A stretch of 64,000 nucleotides of DNA from Coenobita brevimanus (Eukaryota > Arthropoda > Malacostraca > Decapoda > Coenobitidae), in assembly GCA_032717465.1 (NCBI GenBank), contig CM064664.1, positions 365,001 through 429,000 of the forward strand, written 5' to 3'. Below, one piece after another: positions 24,641 through 37,159 of this stretch. Position 1 is the first letter of the stretch; every line of letters begins with the position of its first letter. Made by a program: the position numbers and the translations under genes. The notes under the pieces are model-generated. The model saw only the letters and a program-made list of their open reading frames with translations. It was not told where the DNA came from and ran no database searches.

Positions 24641-25154
24641 AAAACCTTGAGTTGCTGTAGGTGGGATTTTGTGGGCAGATTCTTAGAATACTACCATTCA
24701 CCAATCAGGTAATAGTCCCAAAGATCATAGCACCTAACCTGGGGTTCCCTCCTCTTTTATGTTTTGAAATGCGCTGAACCGTCACACCAGGGTGACGATG
24801 GTTTCTTCTGGGTTAAACTAAGAAGAGAAAACCCATTGTGAGGCCTGTTTAATTTTTTGTTTTTACTGAGACAAAAAAAAAAAAAAAGCATTTGGGGGCC
24901 AAATGCTGATCACCAGCAAAATATTCTGGCAAAGATACAAGCTACCTACAAATCTACAATAATTTTAAGAAAATATCTCTATCCATTGCTGAGATATTGG
25001 CCAAAATATAATTTGATGTGTGATGGCTGGTATTCGGTCGCTTTTGATCAAATCCTAAACAAAAGCTAAATCACTTATGCCCATTCACATAACTGCTGTT
25101 TTGTCGTGGTTTGGCGACAGTTCATCCACAAATTTTAGAGATATTTCTGGCATA

Positions 25155-25172
25155 CACACACACACACACACA
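25155..25172. repeat. (CA)n microsatellite at the LINE-E 5' edge
   Basis: An 18-bp CA run immediately upstream of LINE-E coding sequence. The open frame starting at 25111 reads through it, which is incidental. Confidence 0.9.
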
Positions 25173-28100
25173 GGAAGAAGTAAAAAACAAGATCACAAGA
25201 GACAAAAAGGAGATGGCAAATGTAATGAGCTTACTGAAAGAAGTATCAGAGGAAATCGGTAGTAAAGACATAGAGGAACACAAAAGATTAGGGAAATACG
25301 AGAAAAGCAAGACAAGACCTCTAAAGGTGACTTTCCAGACTGTAAACACTGTGGAAGAGATACTAAAAAATGCAAAGAATCTTATGGAAAAAGAGTTCAA
25401 AAATGTATGGATAAAATTATGCCTAACACAAGAGGAACTGGAATTACTGAAAGAGAAAAGGGAGGAAGCAAAAACAAAAAATGAGGGAAGATCAGAAGAG
25501 GAGAAGAAGAAATTTTTTTTACAAAGTAATAGGATTGCAGGTACGAAAGTGGTACACAAACAGGATGGAAGAAAAAGGAGGAAGGTAGTAAAACCATGTC
25601 ATGACAAGTATATAAACAAGATGATGAAGTTGATGTACTCAAATGTGGATAGAATGGTATCTAAATTACTAGAGATGAATGATTACGTCAGAGAAAATGA
25701 ACCACAAATAATATGCCTAACTGAAACAAAATTAACACCAAGGATATCCAATGACATACTAAATTTAGAGGAATACAATATATGGAGAAGAGACAGAAAT
25801 TTAAAAAAAGGAGGAGGAATTATAATATTAACTAAGAAAAATCTAAAAGTCAATGAAATAAAACTAGATATACCATCACAAGTAGAACTGATTGCAGTAG
25901 AGATCAACACATCTGAAGGGAAAGTAATTGTAGCCAATTTGTACATGCCACCCAGATCAAACACATAGGAAAGAGATGAATATCAGGTCCTGGCAGAGAG
26001 TACAATTCAGAGTTTAAGATCATTACTACATAAAATGGAAGAGAAATCGGAAAGAATTATACTAACTGGGGATTTTAATACAAATATAAATTAGAATACT
26101 CTAGATATAATTAGCCAAGAAAGCTGTTGGGACCAAAAGCTCCTGGATCTCGTGCAAGAGTTTTTCCTAACGCAACATGTGAGGAAAACCACCAGAAAAA
26201 GAGGACTTGATGTACCTTCAGTGCTAGATCTAATATTTACTAGGCAAGAAAATGATATTGACAGTTCAATATATCACCCTCCACTTGGCAAAAGCGATCA
26301 TGCAGTACTAAATTATAACTTCAGGATTGCATATGACATAGTTAACAGCAATGACAGTTACAAAAAAAGCCTAAACTATAAAAAGGGAAATTATCAAGAC
26401 CTAAAGAAGTATTTCTTAGAAGTTGATTGGGAAAATGAGCTTAGAGGACAAGATTTAAATGCTGTATATAAAAAATTCTGTGAATTTTATGAAATAGGAG
26501 TCCAGAAGTACATCCCACAGCACAAAGAAGCAGATAAAATACAGAAATGGTTCAATACAGAATGTAAAAAATCAAATGAAAGAAGAGATTTGTTGTGGAA
26601 TAGATACAGAAGACACAATAGTGAAAGGGCGTATAATAATTACAAACAGGCAAGAAACGATTATACAAGAATAAGGAGGGAAGCCCAAAAACAGTTTGAA
26701 GAGGATATAATAAATAAAAGCAGTGATCAACCAAAGCTGTTTTACAGCTACATCAGAAGCAAAACCAAAGTAAAAGATATAATACAATCCATTACGGACG
26801 AGGGAATCACTTATACACAAGAGAAAGATATTTGCGAAGCAGTAAATAAGAATTTCCAATTAGTTTTTACAGAAGAAAAATTTTTGAGCGGGACTATGTG
26901 GAACATGCATGTCCACACATACTACCAGATATACAAATAGCAGAAAAAGTAATACAGGAGGAGTTAAGTAGATTACACAGAGGAAAAGCAAGTGGTCCTG
27001 ATGAAATTTCATGTTGAGTACTACGAGAATGTGCAAAGGAGTTAAGTAATCCATTATTTTTAATTTTCAAGAAATCCTTGAGTCAAGGTAAACTACCTGA
27101 TATTTGGAAAAAAGCAAATATTGTCCCCTTATTCAAGAAGGGAAATAGACAAAATCCACTCAACTACCGACCAGTATCACTGACCAGTGTTGTAAGCAAG
27201 GTAGTAGAAAAGCTTATAAGAAAAGCTTGGGAAATCATCTAGAAAACAATATGATAACAGAAAGACAGTTTGGTTTCAGAAAAGGAAAATCATGTGTTAC
27301 TAATCTGTTGAGCTACTATGACAGAGTAACAAACACAATACAGGAAAGGGAAGGATGGGTGGACAGTATCTATTTAGATTTCAAGAAAGCTTTTGACACA
27401 GTACCACACCAAAGACTTTTATGGAAACTGTACCATCAAGAGGAATTCGAGGCAAACTGTTTTGTTGGATGCAAGACTTTGTCATAAAAAGAGAAATGAG
27501 AACAGTACTAAGAGGAAACTACTCATCATGGAAAGAAGTGACTAGTGGAGTACCACAGGGTTCAGTGCTGGCACCAATCATGTTTTTAGTGTATATAAAT
27601 GATATAAACAGTAACACTGGAAATGAGAGCTATCTGAATATGTTTGTAGATGATGCAAAAATACAAAGGAGAATTACTAACACAGACTCTTGTAAAGACC
27701 TACAAGAAGAATTAAATAAACTTCATGAATGGAGTAGTACATGGCAAATGGAATTCAATGTGGACAAGTGTCATGTAATCAAGTTTGGTAAAAGTGGAAA
27801 AAGACCTGATTGGGATTATAAGTTAGGAAATAAAACCATATACTCATCAGAAAGAGAGAAAGACCTAGGTGTGATTATCAATAACAGACTATCTCCGGCT
27901 GACCACATCAGCGAGAAGGTACTACGGAACATCTATACACTGCTTGCAAATATGAGAATAGCATTCACATATATAAATGAAGACATGCTAAGAAGGATAA
28001 TAACATCATTCATTAGACCATCCCTGGAATATGCATCAGTAGTCTGGAGTCCTCATCTCAAAAAACACATAGACAAGATTGAAAAAGTTCAAAGGGCCGC

Positions 28101-28512
28101 TACAAGATGGATACCAAGCTTAAGGGACCTAAGCTACGAAGAAAGACTAAATAAACTGAATCTACCAACACTACAGGAGAGAAGGAAAAGAGGTGACATG
28201 ATAACGCTATATAAGTGCATATCAGGGAAGGAGAAAATAGACATAAATGATTACTTAACATATGGCGAAGCATCAGCAAGAGGACACTGCAAAAAACTGC
28301 ATAAGAAGTGAGGTGATAAAGACGTAAGGAAATTCAGTTTCCCAAACAGAGCAATTGATCAATGGAATGCACTACCGAATGAAATAGTGTGTGCCAAAAC
28401 AATTCACAAATTTAAGGATATGTACGATAAATATGGTTTAAGACACGGGAGAGTACGAGCTTGACTCATTCCTGTAAAGATACAATTAGGTAAGAACAAT
28501 TAGGTAAGAACA
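25173..28512 (+). mobile_element. LINE-E (CR1/L2-like), nearly complete
   Basis: A single plus-strand element carries a coiled-coil, Lys/Glu-rich leader (25175-25600), an APE-type endonuclease, an RT and a characteristic C-terminal segment (FSFPNRAIDQWNALP, near 28335). The 3' end is two tandem 14-bp units AATTAGGTAAGAAC (28485-28512), a short-tandem-repeat terminus of the kind used by CR1/L2 LINEs in place of poly(A). It then runs into (AC)n. The AT-rich, A-biased coding strand differs from LINE-A and LINE-B. Confidence 0.8.
25175..28456 (+). pseudogene. LINE-E endonuclease-reverse transcriptase, frameshifted
   Basis: Endonuclease: MYSNVDRMVSKL, CLTETKLTPR (catalytic Glu), stop near 25966, LTGDFNTNIN, VLDLIFTRQ and GKSDHAVLNY. 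Linker: RRHNSERAYNNYKQARNDY. After a frameshift near 26880 the RT reads GKASGPDEIS, NYRPVSLTSVVSKVVEKL, ERQFGFRKGKSC, YLDFKKAFDTVPH, SGVPQGSVLAPIMFLVYIND and the catalytic box NMFVDDAKI, followed by WQMEFNVDKCHV and RAATRWIPSLRDLSYEERL. Further frame breaks near 27225 and 27440 and a stop at 28309 interrupt it. All catalytic boxes remain recognisable. Confidence 0.8.
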
Positions 28513-28538
28513 CACACACATATACACACACACACAAA
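28509..28538. repeat. (AC)n microsatellite after LINE-E
   Basis: AC repeats interrupted by TATA directly follow the LINE-E 3' tandem units. Confidence 0.9.
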
Positions 28539-28797
28539 CTCTGTTGCCTCCCCTTGCTAAAGCCGGATGATAAAAATCATTACTTGTCTGTAGCAACCCA
28601 GCTGTTAATGGGTCTGATATCAGTGTGTATTATAATCAAGTATGAATATCAAACTCTAATACCAGAATTATGTCAGATAACCAACAGGTAAAGAGAAAAC
28701 CTTTTGGTAACAGGGATATTTAAATAACCTATTTAGTTTGTTATCTTCCTCTCAACACTGCCTAGTGGTTAAGTTACTTTTGTTTTATCAGCCTCGT

Positions 28798-29078
28798 TAC
28801 TCCATCTGAACCGGTTGTTGATACCCCTCCAGTGAGGATTCCACATGATGCATTAGGCAGTTTTTTTCACATATAAGATCTGTTGTATATGGAATCATCT
28901 GCCAGCACAGGTAGTTGACACTTCGTTGACAACAGTTTAGGGTTATGCCAGACCTGGCTTTGTGGTACATTGAATATTTCTTCCGATGTCCTAGCCTACC
29001 CTTTTTCCCTCGGGTTAGGTGTACTTCCTTTTCCGTGTCCGTTCCGCAGGTGGATGAGGTGGGTATAGCAGCCTTCAT
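28798..29078 (-). pseudogene. Possible Gypsy-type integrase zinc-binding fragment
   Basis: A 93-codon minus-strand frame contains YHKARSGITLNCCQRS, then VNYLCWQMIPYTTDLICEKN and CLMHHVESSLEGYQQPV. Spacing resembles the HHCC domain plus aromatic WPGM-like strand upstream of retroviral-type integrase cores in Gypsy elements (H..HxGI..C..A...W-P....I...C..C......P). The match is loose: several landmark residues are substituted and no RT or integrase core flanks it. It could be coincidence. Confidence 0.3.
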
Positions 29079-29089
29079 CTCTAATATAC

Positions 29090-30700
29090 TTTCCTCTCTC
29101 TAAGTGAATAATAATTTTGTACCTGATAAATTCATTCATGGTACCTCTAAGGTACAGGTCATAAGACCTTCTGAGCTACTACTTCTCCTTGGAAAGCCCT
29201 CCCCCCCTTCTCTATTTCTGCGTCAGTTTAAGAAACATTTCCTATAATGTGTTATCCAAGGGATCTTACATATGCCTGTACGTCGACTATATTTGGGAGG
29301 CAACAGTTGAAGAGTTTTCTTTGATGACTAAAATATGCATTTGTGATGCAGAGTAAAAGCCTGTAAGAAGATCACTTAAGAACAAAACTGATGCTATGAA
29401 ACCTTGCTTATATAGGCATTTTATTAGCATAAACTAATAAATGACGGATTTCGCAAGAAGTGATAACAGATTTGTTCCAGTGGCTTTTCATGTCCCCGTA
29501 GGAGCAGTTTGTAAACAAACAGTTTTCTTAGTCCGTAGCAGATGGCCCTTGAAAACGTGACATATACAGTACTTCCAATGTAGCCCAAACTTGTTATTTA
29601 TTGAAATTTATACCTGTATTCCCCCAGTAACAGTGGAGATACATACGAATATATCAGATGGCTCTATAAATCACATTGGTCCTATATAAGCCTATGTACC
29701 GAAGAATGATCATTATCGAAAGTTCAAAACATGAAAAAAAAAAATGCTTTAAATTAAAAGATTATTAAGAAGTTTGAGGATGGTTTGCATTTACTTGTAC
29801 AGTATACAGGTAGTGTGATATATGGTTTATGCTTGAACCAAAGCTATTTGACTTAAATGAGATAATCTGTGCTACAGAAGACCATTCAGCGATTAAACAC
29901 CAGTGTTTTATATATTTTTACTGAATGTAACTTGAAAATATATCAGCACCCTGTAAAAAAGTATCAAACATTCTTTTTTGATGCATTCTACTGTATCTAA
30001 TAAAGAATTTTGCATCATTAAAAGTATTGGCCCCATTTCATTGCACCAAAATATCCTTTTTGATTTTGCGAGATACTGCCCTAATTATCATATTTGTACG
30101 ATACATATGCATCATACCATTTTCCACAAGGAGTATAAAAAGTATAAATTGGGGAAGATGAGTACATTCCTAATAAAAAAAATAAAGAAGTAATTCCTGA
30201 CGATGCCACCTGACTGTTCAACAGCATGCTACATAGGGACAAGTAGCGACCACATTGTTTTAGGCCACGTTACGGTATACCGAAATAGTTCAAACAGCCC
30301 GATAAAATGTGGTGATGGTACCACGGAGTACGAGGGACCGGTACAGTATTCTTAGCTGTTGCCTTAACTATAGCCCCACCTACCACTTTACCGAGAGATA
30401 GGAGTGACCAGCCTTGACTGATGCATTATATTTAATGATTTTGCTTTATCAGAGTTGTAGAACAGATTGTTAAATCGATTCTTAACATGTTGTATTGTCA
30501 TTAAACGATGTGCATGTACCACTATGCATATAACTGGTGACTATGCATTAATTCGCTATGTCCAATGCATTAGAATACAGAAGAGTAAATATGAATGTTA
30601 AAACACTGTTGATTAAGAGATTCCTACAAGGTTTACATAAAAACTATAACATTTACTACAATGGGACCTGACGAAGTCTATTTTAGGCACTTCCACGACT
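29090..30700. other. AT-rich non-coding stretch upstream of the receptor-like exon
   Basis: No repeats shared with the window and no credible coding frames were seen. If the exon at 30726 is real, this is presumably intron. Confidence 0.4.
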
Positions 30701-30725
30701 CGCTACTGCAACTTTCTGTTTTCAG

Positions 30726-31007
30726 GCTGGTCTGTATGAGCAGTGGAAAATGGAAACACTGGAAGCTGCTGCACGTGAAAGTCGAATGAAACAGAGGGAA
30801 GAAATAAAGCAGCAAGGGCAGGATGGAGCAGAACACAGCCAAACTAATTTCAGGAGTCTGTCTATTATCCATATGCAGGGACCTCTGCTGCTTCTTCTGG
30901 TGGGCATCACCCTGGGCAGTGTGGCCTATGTTTTGGAAAGGCTGCTGGTGTCGGAGCCTCACTCTTCTCCTACACCTGGACCTACGAGACTAACATTGAC
31001 TGATTGA
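30726..31007 (+). CDS. Terminal exon of an ionotropic-receptor-like protein
   Basis: A strong acceptor (CAACTTTCTGTTTTCAG, AG at 30724-30725) opens a phase-0 exon of 93 codons ending TGA 31005-31007. It begins AGLYEQWKMETLEAA, matching the end of the ligand-binding lobe in ionotropic and glutamate receptors (LxxxGLYEKW). A polar linker and SLSIIHMQGPLLLLLVGITL follow, a final transmembrane helix of the type seen in arthropod ionotropic receptors (LxLxHLQGxFxLLxxG), and then a short cytoplasmic tail. AATAAA-like words near 31283 could serve polyadenylation. No upstream exons were identified in the preceding 1.6 kb. This is the only convincing host coding sequence in the window; ligand and subtype are unknown. 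Confidence 0.65.
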   Translation, partial: AGLYEQWKMETLEAAARESRMKQREEIKQQGQDGAEHSQTNFRSLSIIHMQGPLLLLLVGITLGSVAYVLERLLVSEPHSSPTPGPTRLTLTD

Positions 31008-31701
31008 TTTTCCATACCACTCCTGCAGGAAGATTTTTTTTTTTTTTTTAACTGATAAAACAGGCCCATGACATAATTTAGTACCTGACTTCTTCAGCCT
31101 TAAGGCATCATTACTGCTGCATTCATACTGTTAGTAATCATTTGGAGGAAACGTGAATAATGTAGAAAAGGCGTCCAGGGGTACATAGTGTATTGATATT
31201 GTATTTTTAGCCCAAAGGAAAAAGAAAAGTTCATAAGTCCTTGTACTCTTATGAGGTGTATGTAAAGTCAGATTCAGAAAAAATAAAAATAAAAACGAAT
31301 AATTCACGTGATTTTCTTCGTCAGTAACAGCTCGTAACAGAAAATTGTTAATATTAACTATTCTTGCTACTCTTAGGCAATGAATATGCTATAAAGTGAA
31401 AGTGATACGGACACAATTCTTAACGCACTTTTTACCATTTTATTTATAGCAGATTGTTTCCCCCCCTGTGGCGGGGGGGGACACAATCTGGCCGCACTAT
31501 GGGGTGGTACTACTACTCTGCGGCCAGGTTGTGTTAGGAAGAATACTGACACCGTATTCCCTGCGTGTCGTAAAAGGCGACTAAAAGGGGCGAGGTGAGG
31601 GGACTAGGGACCCCCTCCTCTGATTTATAGTTCCTATAAAGAGACAGGCCAGAGAAAGGGATGGGGGATGGAGTTATCCCCGTACCCTGAAGATTGGGTC
31701 T

Positions 31702-34700
31702 ATGAATGTGCGTGGATGTAGTACGATTGAGGCTAACAGGGAGGAGATTGGGAGAATGTTTGTGAAAAGAAAGTTGGATGTGTTAGCTTTGAGTGAAACG
31801 AAGATGAAAGGGAAGGGTGAGTCTATGTTTGGAAGTGTGAATGGATGATTGTCAGGTGTTGATACAGGAAGGGCAAGAGAAGGTGTGGCCTTGTTAGTGA
31901 GTCCGGAAGTACAGCAGTGTGTGTTTGAATGGAAGGAGGTGTCATCGAGACTGATGTGGGTGAAAGCGAAATATGAACGTGAGTTGTGGGTGTTTGTGAG
32001 TGCATAATTATGGGCCTGGTAGTGAAAGGGCTGAAGAAGAGAGGGAGTCTTTCTGGAATGATGTTGATGAGTGTCTGCAGAGTTTTGAAGCGAATGTGAA
32101 TGCGGTAATGATGGGAGATCTGAATGCTAGAGTGGGAAATGTAGCAGTTGAAGGCGTAGTTGGTATGCATGGTGTGCCTGGAAGAAATGAAAATGGGGAA
32201 CGAATGATAGCGATGTGTGTTGAGCGAGAGATGGTGATTGGGAATACGCTGTTTGAGAAGAAAGATATAAGTATACATGGGTGAGACAGGAGGGTGGAAG
32301 GGTTGTTGATAGAGCTTTGATGGACTATGTGGTTGTGTCTAGGAATGTAATAGGAAGATTGTTGGATATGAGAGTTCTGAGAGGGGAGGGTGGAGGTATG
32401 TCTGACCACTACCTGGTGGAGGGAAAGTTAAGAGTAGGTAAGAGATGGGTGAGAGCTAGGAGGGTTAGGTGTGGCAGGGAGGTTTTGAAAGTGAGTGAGT
32501 TGGATAAAAGAGAGAAAATGATAGAGTATCAGGAGAAATTGAAAAATGAGTGGAACGCAGTGAAAGATCAGGAAAATGGCAGTGTGGAGGAGGAATGGCA
32601 GTTGTTTAAGAGTGCTGTGGTGGGGCATGCAGAAGAGGTGTGTGGTGCGAGACGTGTGGGTGGTGGTGTAAGAAAAGGAAGTGAATGGTGGTGCGAGAAA
32701 GTAAGTATGGCTGTGGCTGAGAAGAGACGTGCATATGAAGTGTGGCTGCACAGGAAGGATGAGGTGTCATATGAGAGGTATAAGGAGAAGAGGAATAGGA
32801 CGAGAAGGGCTGTGCGTGATGCTGAAGTGGCAGCAGATTAGAAGTGGGGTAGGCAGCTGACTGAGAATTTTCAACAGAATAAGAAAATGTTCTGGAAGGA
32901 GGTGAAAAGGGTGCGAAAGGGAGACTCTGGGAAGGAAGAAAGAGTAAAAACAGAGGATGGAAGGATGTTAATTGAGATGGATCAGTAAGGAAGAGATGGG
33001 CAGAGTATTTAGAAAGATTGTTAAATGCTGAGGAGGGAAAGGTGGCTGAGATTGTGGTGAATGGAAGGGTGCAAGGAGTAAATGTGTTGGGAGAGTTGAA
33101 TGATTCTTTGATAACGAAGGAGGAAGTGGAGAAGGCAGTAAAAGAGATGAAAACAGGGAAAGCTGCAGGTATGGATGGGTGTGCTGTGGAATTCCTGAAG
33201 GGTGGTGGAGTGACTATTGTTGACTGATTAGTAAGATTGCTGAATGTGTGCTTTGTGAGAGGTATGGTGCAAGTTGACTGGGCAAGTGCTTGTGTGGTCC
33301 CGTTGTATAAAGGCAACGGTGATAAGTATGAATGTACTAGCTTTAGGGGTATAAGTCTGTTGAGTGTTGTAGGTAAGGTGTATGGTAGAGTGTTAATTAT
33401 GAGAGTTAGAGAGGGTACAGAGGGAGTGATTGGTGATGAGCAGTGTGGCTTTAGGGGAGGAAGAGGATGTGTGGATCAGGTGTTTGCTGTGAGACAAGTG
33501 TGTGAAAAGTATTTAGCGAAATGCAAGGATGTGTTTTGGGCATTCATGGATTTAGAGAAAGCGTATGATAGAATTGATAGGGAGGCTTTGTGGACTGTTT
33601 TAAGATTGTATGGACTTGATGGTAGGTTACTAAAAGGGGTGAAGAGTATTTATGTAAATAGTAGAGCGTGTGTAAGAGTGGGAAATGCTGTGAGTGATTG
33701 GTTTCCTGTGAGATTGGGCTGCGAAAGGGGTGTGTGGTGTCGCCTTGGTTGTCTAATACTTATATGGATGGTGTTGTAAGGGAGGTGAATGCAAGAGTTT
33801 TAGGTGGTCTGAGTCTGGTGAATGTTGATGGTGGAGAGTGGAATCTGAAGCAGCTGCTGTTTGCAGATGATACTGCACTGGTGGCTGATTCAAAGGAAAG
33901 ATTGAGACAGGGGGAGGCGGTGGCTGAATCGGTAGAGAGGCGGTCTGCAGTCCTGATGGACCCAGGTTCGAATCCCGGCTGGGGCAGGGAACAGTTTAAG
34001 GATTTGAATTTCATTAAAAGCAGACTTTCCTGATCTACCAGATGACCCGCCGACATGTCGTAAAAATACCCCCGCTAATACCAATACACCAGTCCTGTAT
34101 GAGACAGCCTTAGCATGTATTCAATATGGACGGTGGGTGTTAGCGCCGAAGTGGTGACATGTGGAGGTGTAGGAGGACTACTGGGCCTTGGGATAGGCTA
34201 CTGCCCCCAAGATATATAGGCCCTGAAGCCTTTGCCCAGAGTCGAACACATTAAAAAAAAAAAAAAAAAAGTTGGTAGAGGAGTTTGGAAGGGTGTGTGA
34301 AAGGAGGAAATTGAAAGTAAATGAGAATAAGAGTAAAGTGATGAAGTGTACGAGGCTGGTAGATGGTATGGGGATGAATATAGTTTTGAATGGTGAGTTG
34401 CTTGAGGAGGTAGAGTGTTTTAAATATTTAGGATCACATGTTGCTGTGGATGGAAGAGTAGATGCAGAAGTGAAGTTTAGAATGAATGAAGTAGGAAAGG
34501 TGCTGGGAGGAATGAAAAGTGTTTAGATGTCGTTCGTTTAGAATGGATGTAATGAGAAGGCTGTATGAGGGTGTTGTGGTACCGACTGCGTTATATCGGG
34601 CTGAAACATGGAATATGGGTGTAGCCGAGAGGAAAAGTTTGGATATAATGGAGATGAGGTGTCTGAGGAGTATGTGTGGAGTGATGCGTATGGATCGAGT

Positions 34701-35003
34701 GCGAAATGATGAAGTGAGAAATGATGAAGTGCGAAAGAGAACTGGTGTTGTTCAGGAGATGGCTGATAGAGTTGAGCAGAGGGTGTTGCGATGGTTTGGG
34801 CATATGGAGAGAATGGATAATGAGCGATTGGTGAAAAAGATAACTAGATCTGATGTGAGAGGTGTAAGGCTGAGAGGGAGACCACGAATAGGATGGATGG
34901 ACAGTGTAAAGAGGGCACTGGATGTGAGAGGGATGTCTGTTGAGTAAGGAAGGGTGGCTGTGCGTGACAGAAATAAATGGAGAGAAATTGTGAATGAATA
35001 AAT
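31702..35003 (+). pseudogene. LINE-A endonuclease-reverse transcriptase, broken by SINE
   Basis: Starts at ATG in GGGTCTATGAATGTGCG (MNVRG), as in the first copy. Visible boxes: LSETKMKG, GDLNARVGN, DYVVVSRNV, MSDHYLVEG, GKAAGMDG, SFRGISLLSVVGKV, FMDLEKAYDRID and LLFADDTALV. It has multiple disruptions: a stop at 31848, frame changes near 32005 and 32270, a stop at 32839, a shift near 32983, a stop at 33226, a shift near 33715, and the SINE between the RT palm and thumb. It cannot make a functional protein. Confidence 0.85.
33911..34270 (+). mobile_element. tRNA-derived SINE (S1) in LINE-A
   Basis: The head resembles a tRNA: an A-box-like TGGCTGAATCGGTAGAG and, about 30 nt on, a perfect B box GGTTCGAATCC. 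An unrelated body follows, then an 18-A tail. It is inserted between GAGACAG and TTGGTAGAGG, which are contiguous in the LINE-A copy at 9850. Only 1 bp (or a few with tolerance) is duplicated, unusual for target-primed insertion. The internal pol III promoter is the expected transcription signal. Confidence 0.85.
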
Positions 35004-35360
35004 GATGACGCAGCCGTGAGGGGATGTTCTCCTTCATTTGGTCTGATTAGCTAGTCAGGTCAGATGTGGGTAAGGGGATGGATCTATTATGATGTGGCAG
35101 GGGTAAACCAGCTCTGCTGTCGGGCCCTGCTGCAGATGTCACTGATTGCACTGCGCAGTTGACCCATGTGCGGTGTGGTGCAGTGAGGATCTGTCCCTTC
35201 TCCCCTTTGGGGCTAAGATGCGAATGAATGTGTTTGAATGGATGAGTAAATGGGGAGTGTGTCGTCCTGTCTTTGCTACCTCCCTTTCCTTGGGGGAAGC
35301 AGCCTAGATATATAGATAGATAGATAGATAGATTGATTGACAATATTTCTAGTTTCCCTT

Positions 35361-35573
<213 letters not shown>

Positions 35574-35639
35574 CATGACAGTACAGATGTTTAAGCTGAT
35601 TCTAATTTAGCGAAAAAAAAAATGAAATTATGTTAAAGT

Positions 35640-36670
35640 TTGAACAAGAAGATTGTCATGGGCTGCTGTCTAATTTTCCATGACCCGTCATTCGGTGCAG
35701 GCTCATAATTTCTGTTAAAATAAAGGAACCGTAAGATTGTCAGGTACCTGTCACGGACCATATACTTACTGAAGACAGGTGTGCCCACGAGTTCATCAAC
35801 CGACCAATAGCCATGAAGCACATGTTTTCTTACGTGAGCCATCAACATGGTAAGGGCTAGCCACACAAACAACTCCCCCACCTCCACAGGTATCCAGTCC
35901 CTCATGTGCTTGCATTCGCTGACTGGCACGTCCAGTTACCGCCCACTCATAGCCTGGTGAAAATAAATTTCCTCCACCAGGTATTGCATCCTGCTCCTTC
36001 CTCCCACTCAAAGGTATCAACTCTGTCAACACCTGGTAGTATAGGCAGTTTTCCATGGCCAGAACGTTTTTTTCTGAATGCGTGCATGCCCACGTGCACG
36101 CCTATGCTCACGCCCAGAGGCAGTGGGTGAGGGGGAAAATTCCATTCCTGAAGGGCCCAGTTGTGGTGATTTGGTCCTTGAAGTAGTAGGCTGAGGTGAC
36201 GCTGGATGTTTGAGGGCAAGAAGGCGGTGAGCAGGCTGCGAGAATAGTGGTGTGATGGATCGCTGGTGTTTATTTCCCAGATAACCGCCAACTCCATGCT
36301 CATCTGCCTGGTATGCTGGGTCATCACCCTCATCTTCTTCAGTGAACCCGTCACTGTTGAAGGCCCTGCCCTCCTCGTGCAGCAGTTTGAGAGCCTTTCC
36401 AGGCATCTGAGAATGGGAAGGGGTCGGAGGGGGAGAGAGTTCACTCTCGATGTGATAGCTTTTTCTCTCTCCTGAAGAAGTACTTTCATTGAGAGTACGT
36501 AATGACACTATCGTCCAAGGCATGACCAATGGCACTGTCAATGAGCCCTTTCCCCGGAAGTAAGAGCAGAACTTTTGCGGGGGTCGATAATGCAATCAAC
36601 CTCGCCCGTGGGGGAGTGGAATCAGATGAAGAGGATGAGGAAGACATTATTTTACACTCTACCAGTGCCA
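35640..36670 (-). pseudogene. Second piggyBac transposase family, N-terminal fragment
   Basis: On the minus strand: a Ser-rich start (SSSSSSDSTPP, near 36640), an acidic linker (NSDGFTEEDEGDDPAYQADE), then in another frame PVSECKHMRDWIPVEVGELF, VWLALTMLMAHVRKHVLHGY and WSVDELVGTPVFSKYMVRDR, ending YLTILRFLYFNRN (35929-35660). The pattern E..F..L....G....YW......TP.F...M.R.RF..I.RFLHF is the DDE_Tnp_1_7 N-terminal half. No catalytic Asp region follows. It is clearly distinct from copies 1 and 2. Confidence 0.7.
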
Positions 36671-37159
36671 TGTACAGACTGAACCGTGCATCACTGGGGT
36701 ACCTAGGGTACCTACCTACCGTATGTTTGTCACAGAGAATGGTCACGGGTTCAAAGGGTGGCGGGAAGATGCTTGTGGCATTATGCATCAACCAGCATTG
36801 CTCAGCGTCCAAAATCGTGACGGCTATACACATTAACTGATGCATAGGGGTTCAAAACGATAATATTATCAGGTGTAACTGATAGCCAAAGTAAAACTGG
36901 AAATATACACCAGTATCGGTATCATGTGAATTATAAGAAGCAAAAGTGAAAATCAGGCTGATGTGAGAAGCATGTATGTTGTGCAAATGAATGGTGAAAA
37001 CCGGAAAAAAGGGAAAACTTATAATTATGTTTATATACACATCAATAACCCCTGTTGAATTGGAGGATGAAACCAAATACAACTGTCTGGCAGCAGCAGT
37101 AACTTGAATACTTGATAGTTATGATATCCGTTGTCATCAGATGGTTACTGAAGACTATT

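Larger units (their letters stand above)
31515..35335 (+). mobile_element. LINE-A, near full-length copy with SINE inside
   Basis: It starts ACTCTGCGGCCAGG and ends GGGGGAAGCAGCC followed by (GATA)n (35308-35332). It is highly similar to the copy at 6820-10873 throughout, but without LINE-B and with a 360-bp SINE at 33911-34270. It supplies the reference for the empty LINE-B site at 32096. Confidence 0.9.

Noticed and set aside
33911..33990. A tRNA gene (also 60780-60852 and 61120-61182, minus strand)
   Set aside because: A and B boxes are present but no acceptor-stem pairing was seen, and each continues into an unrelated body; they are SINE heads.
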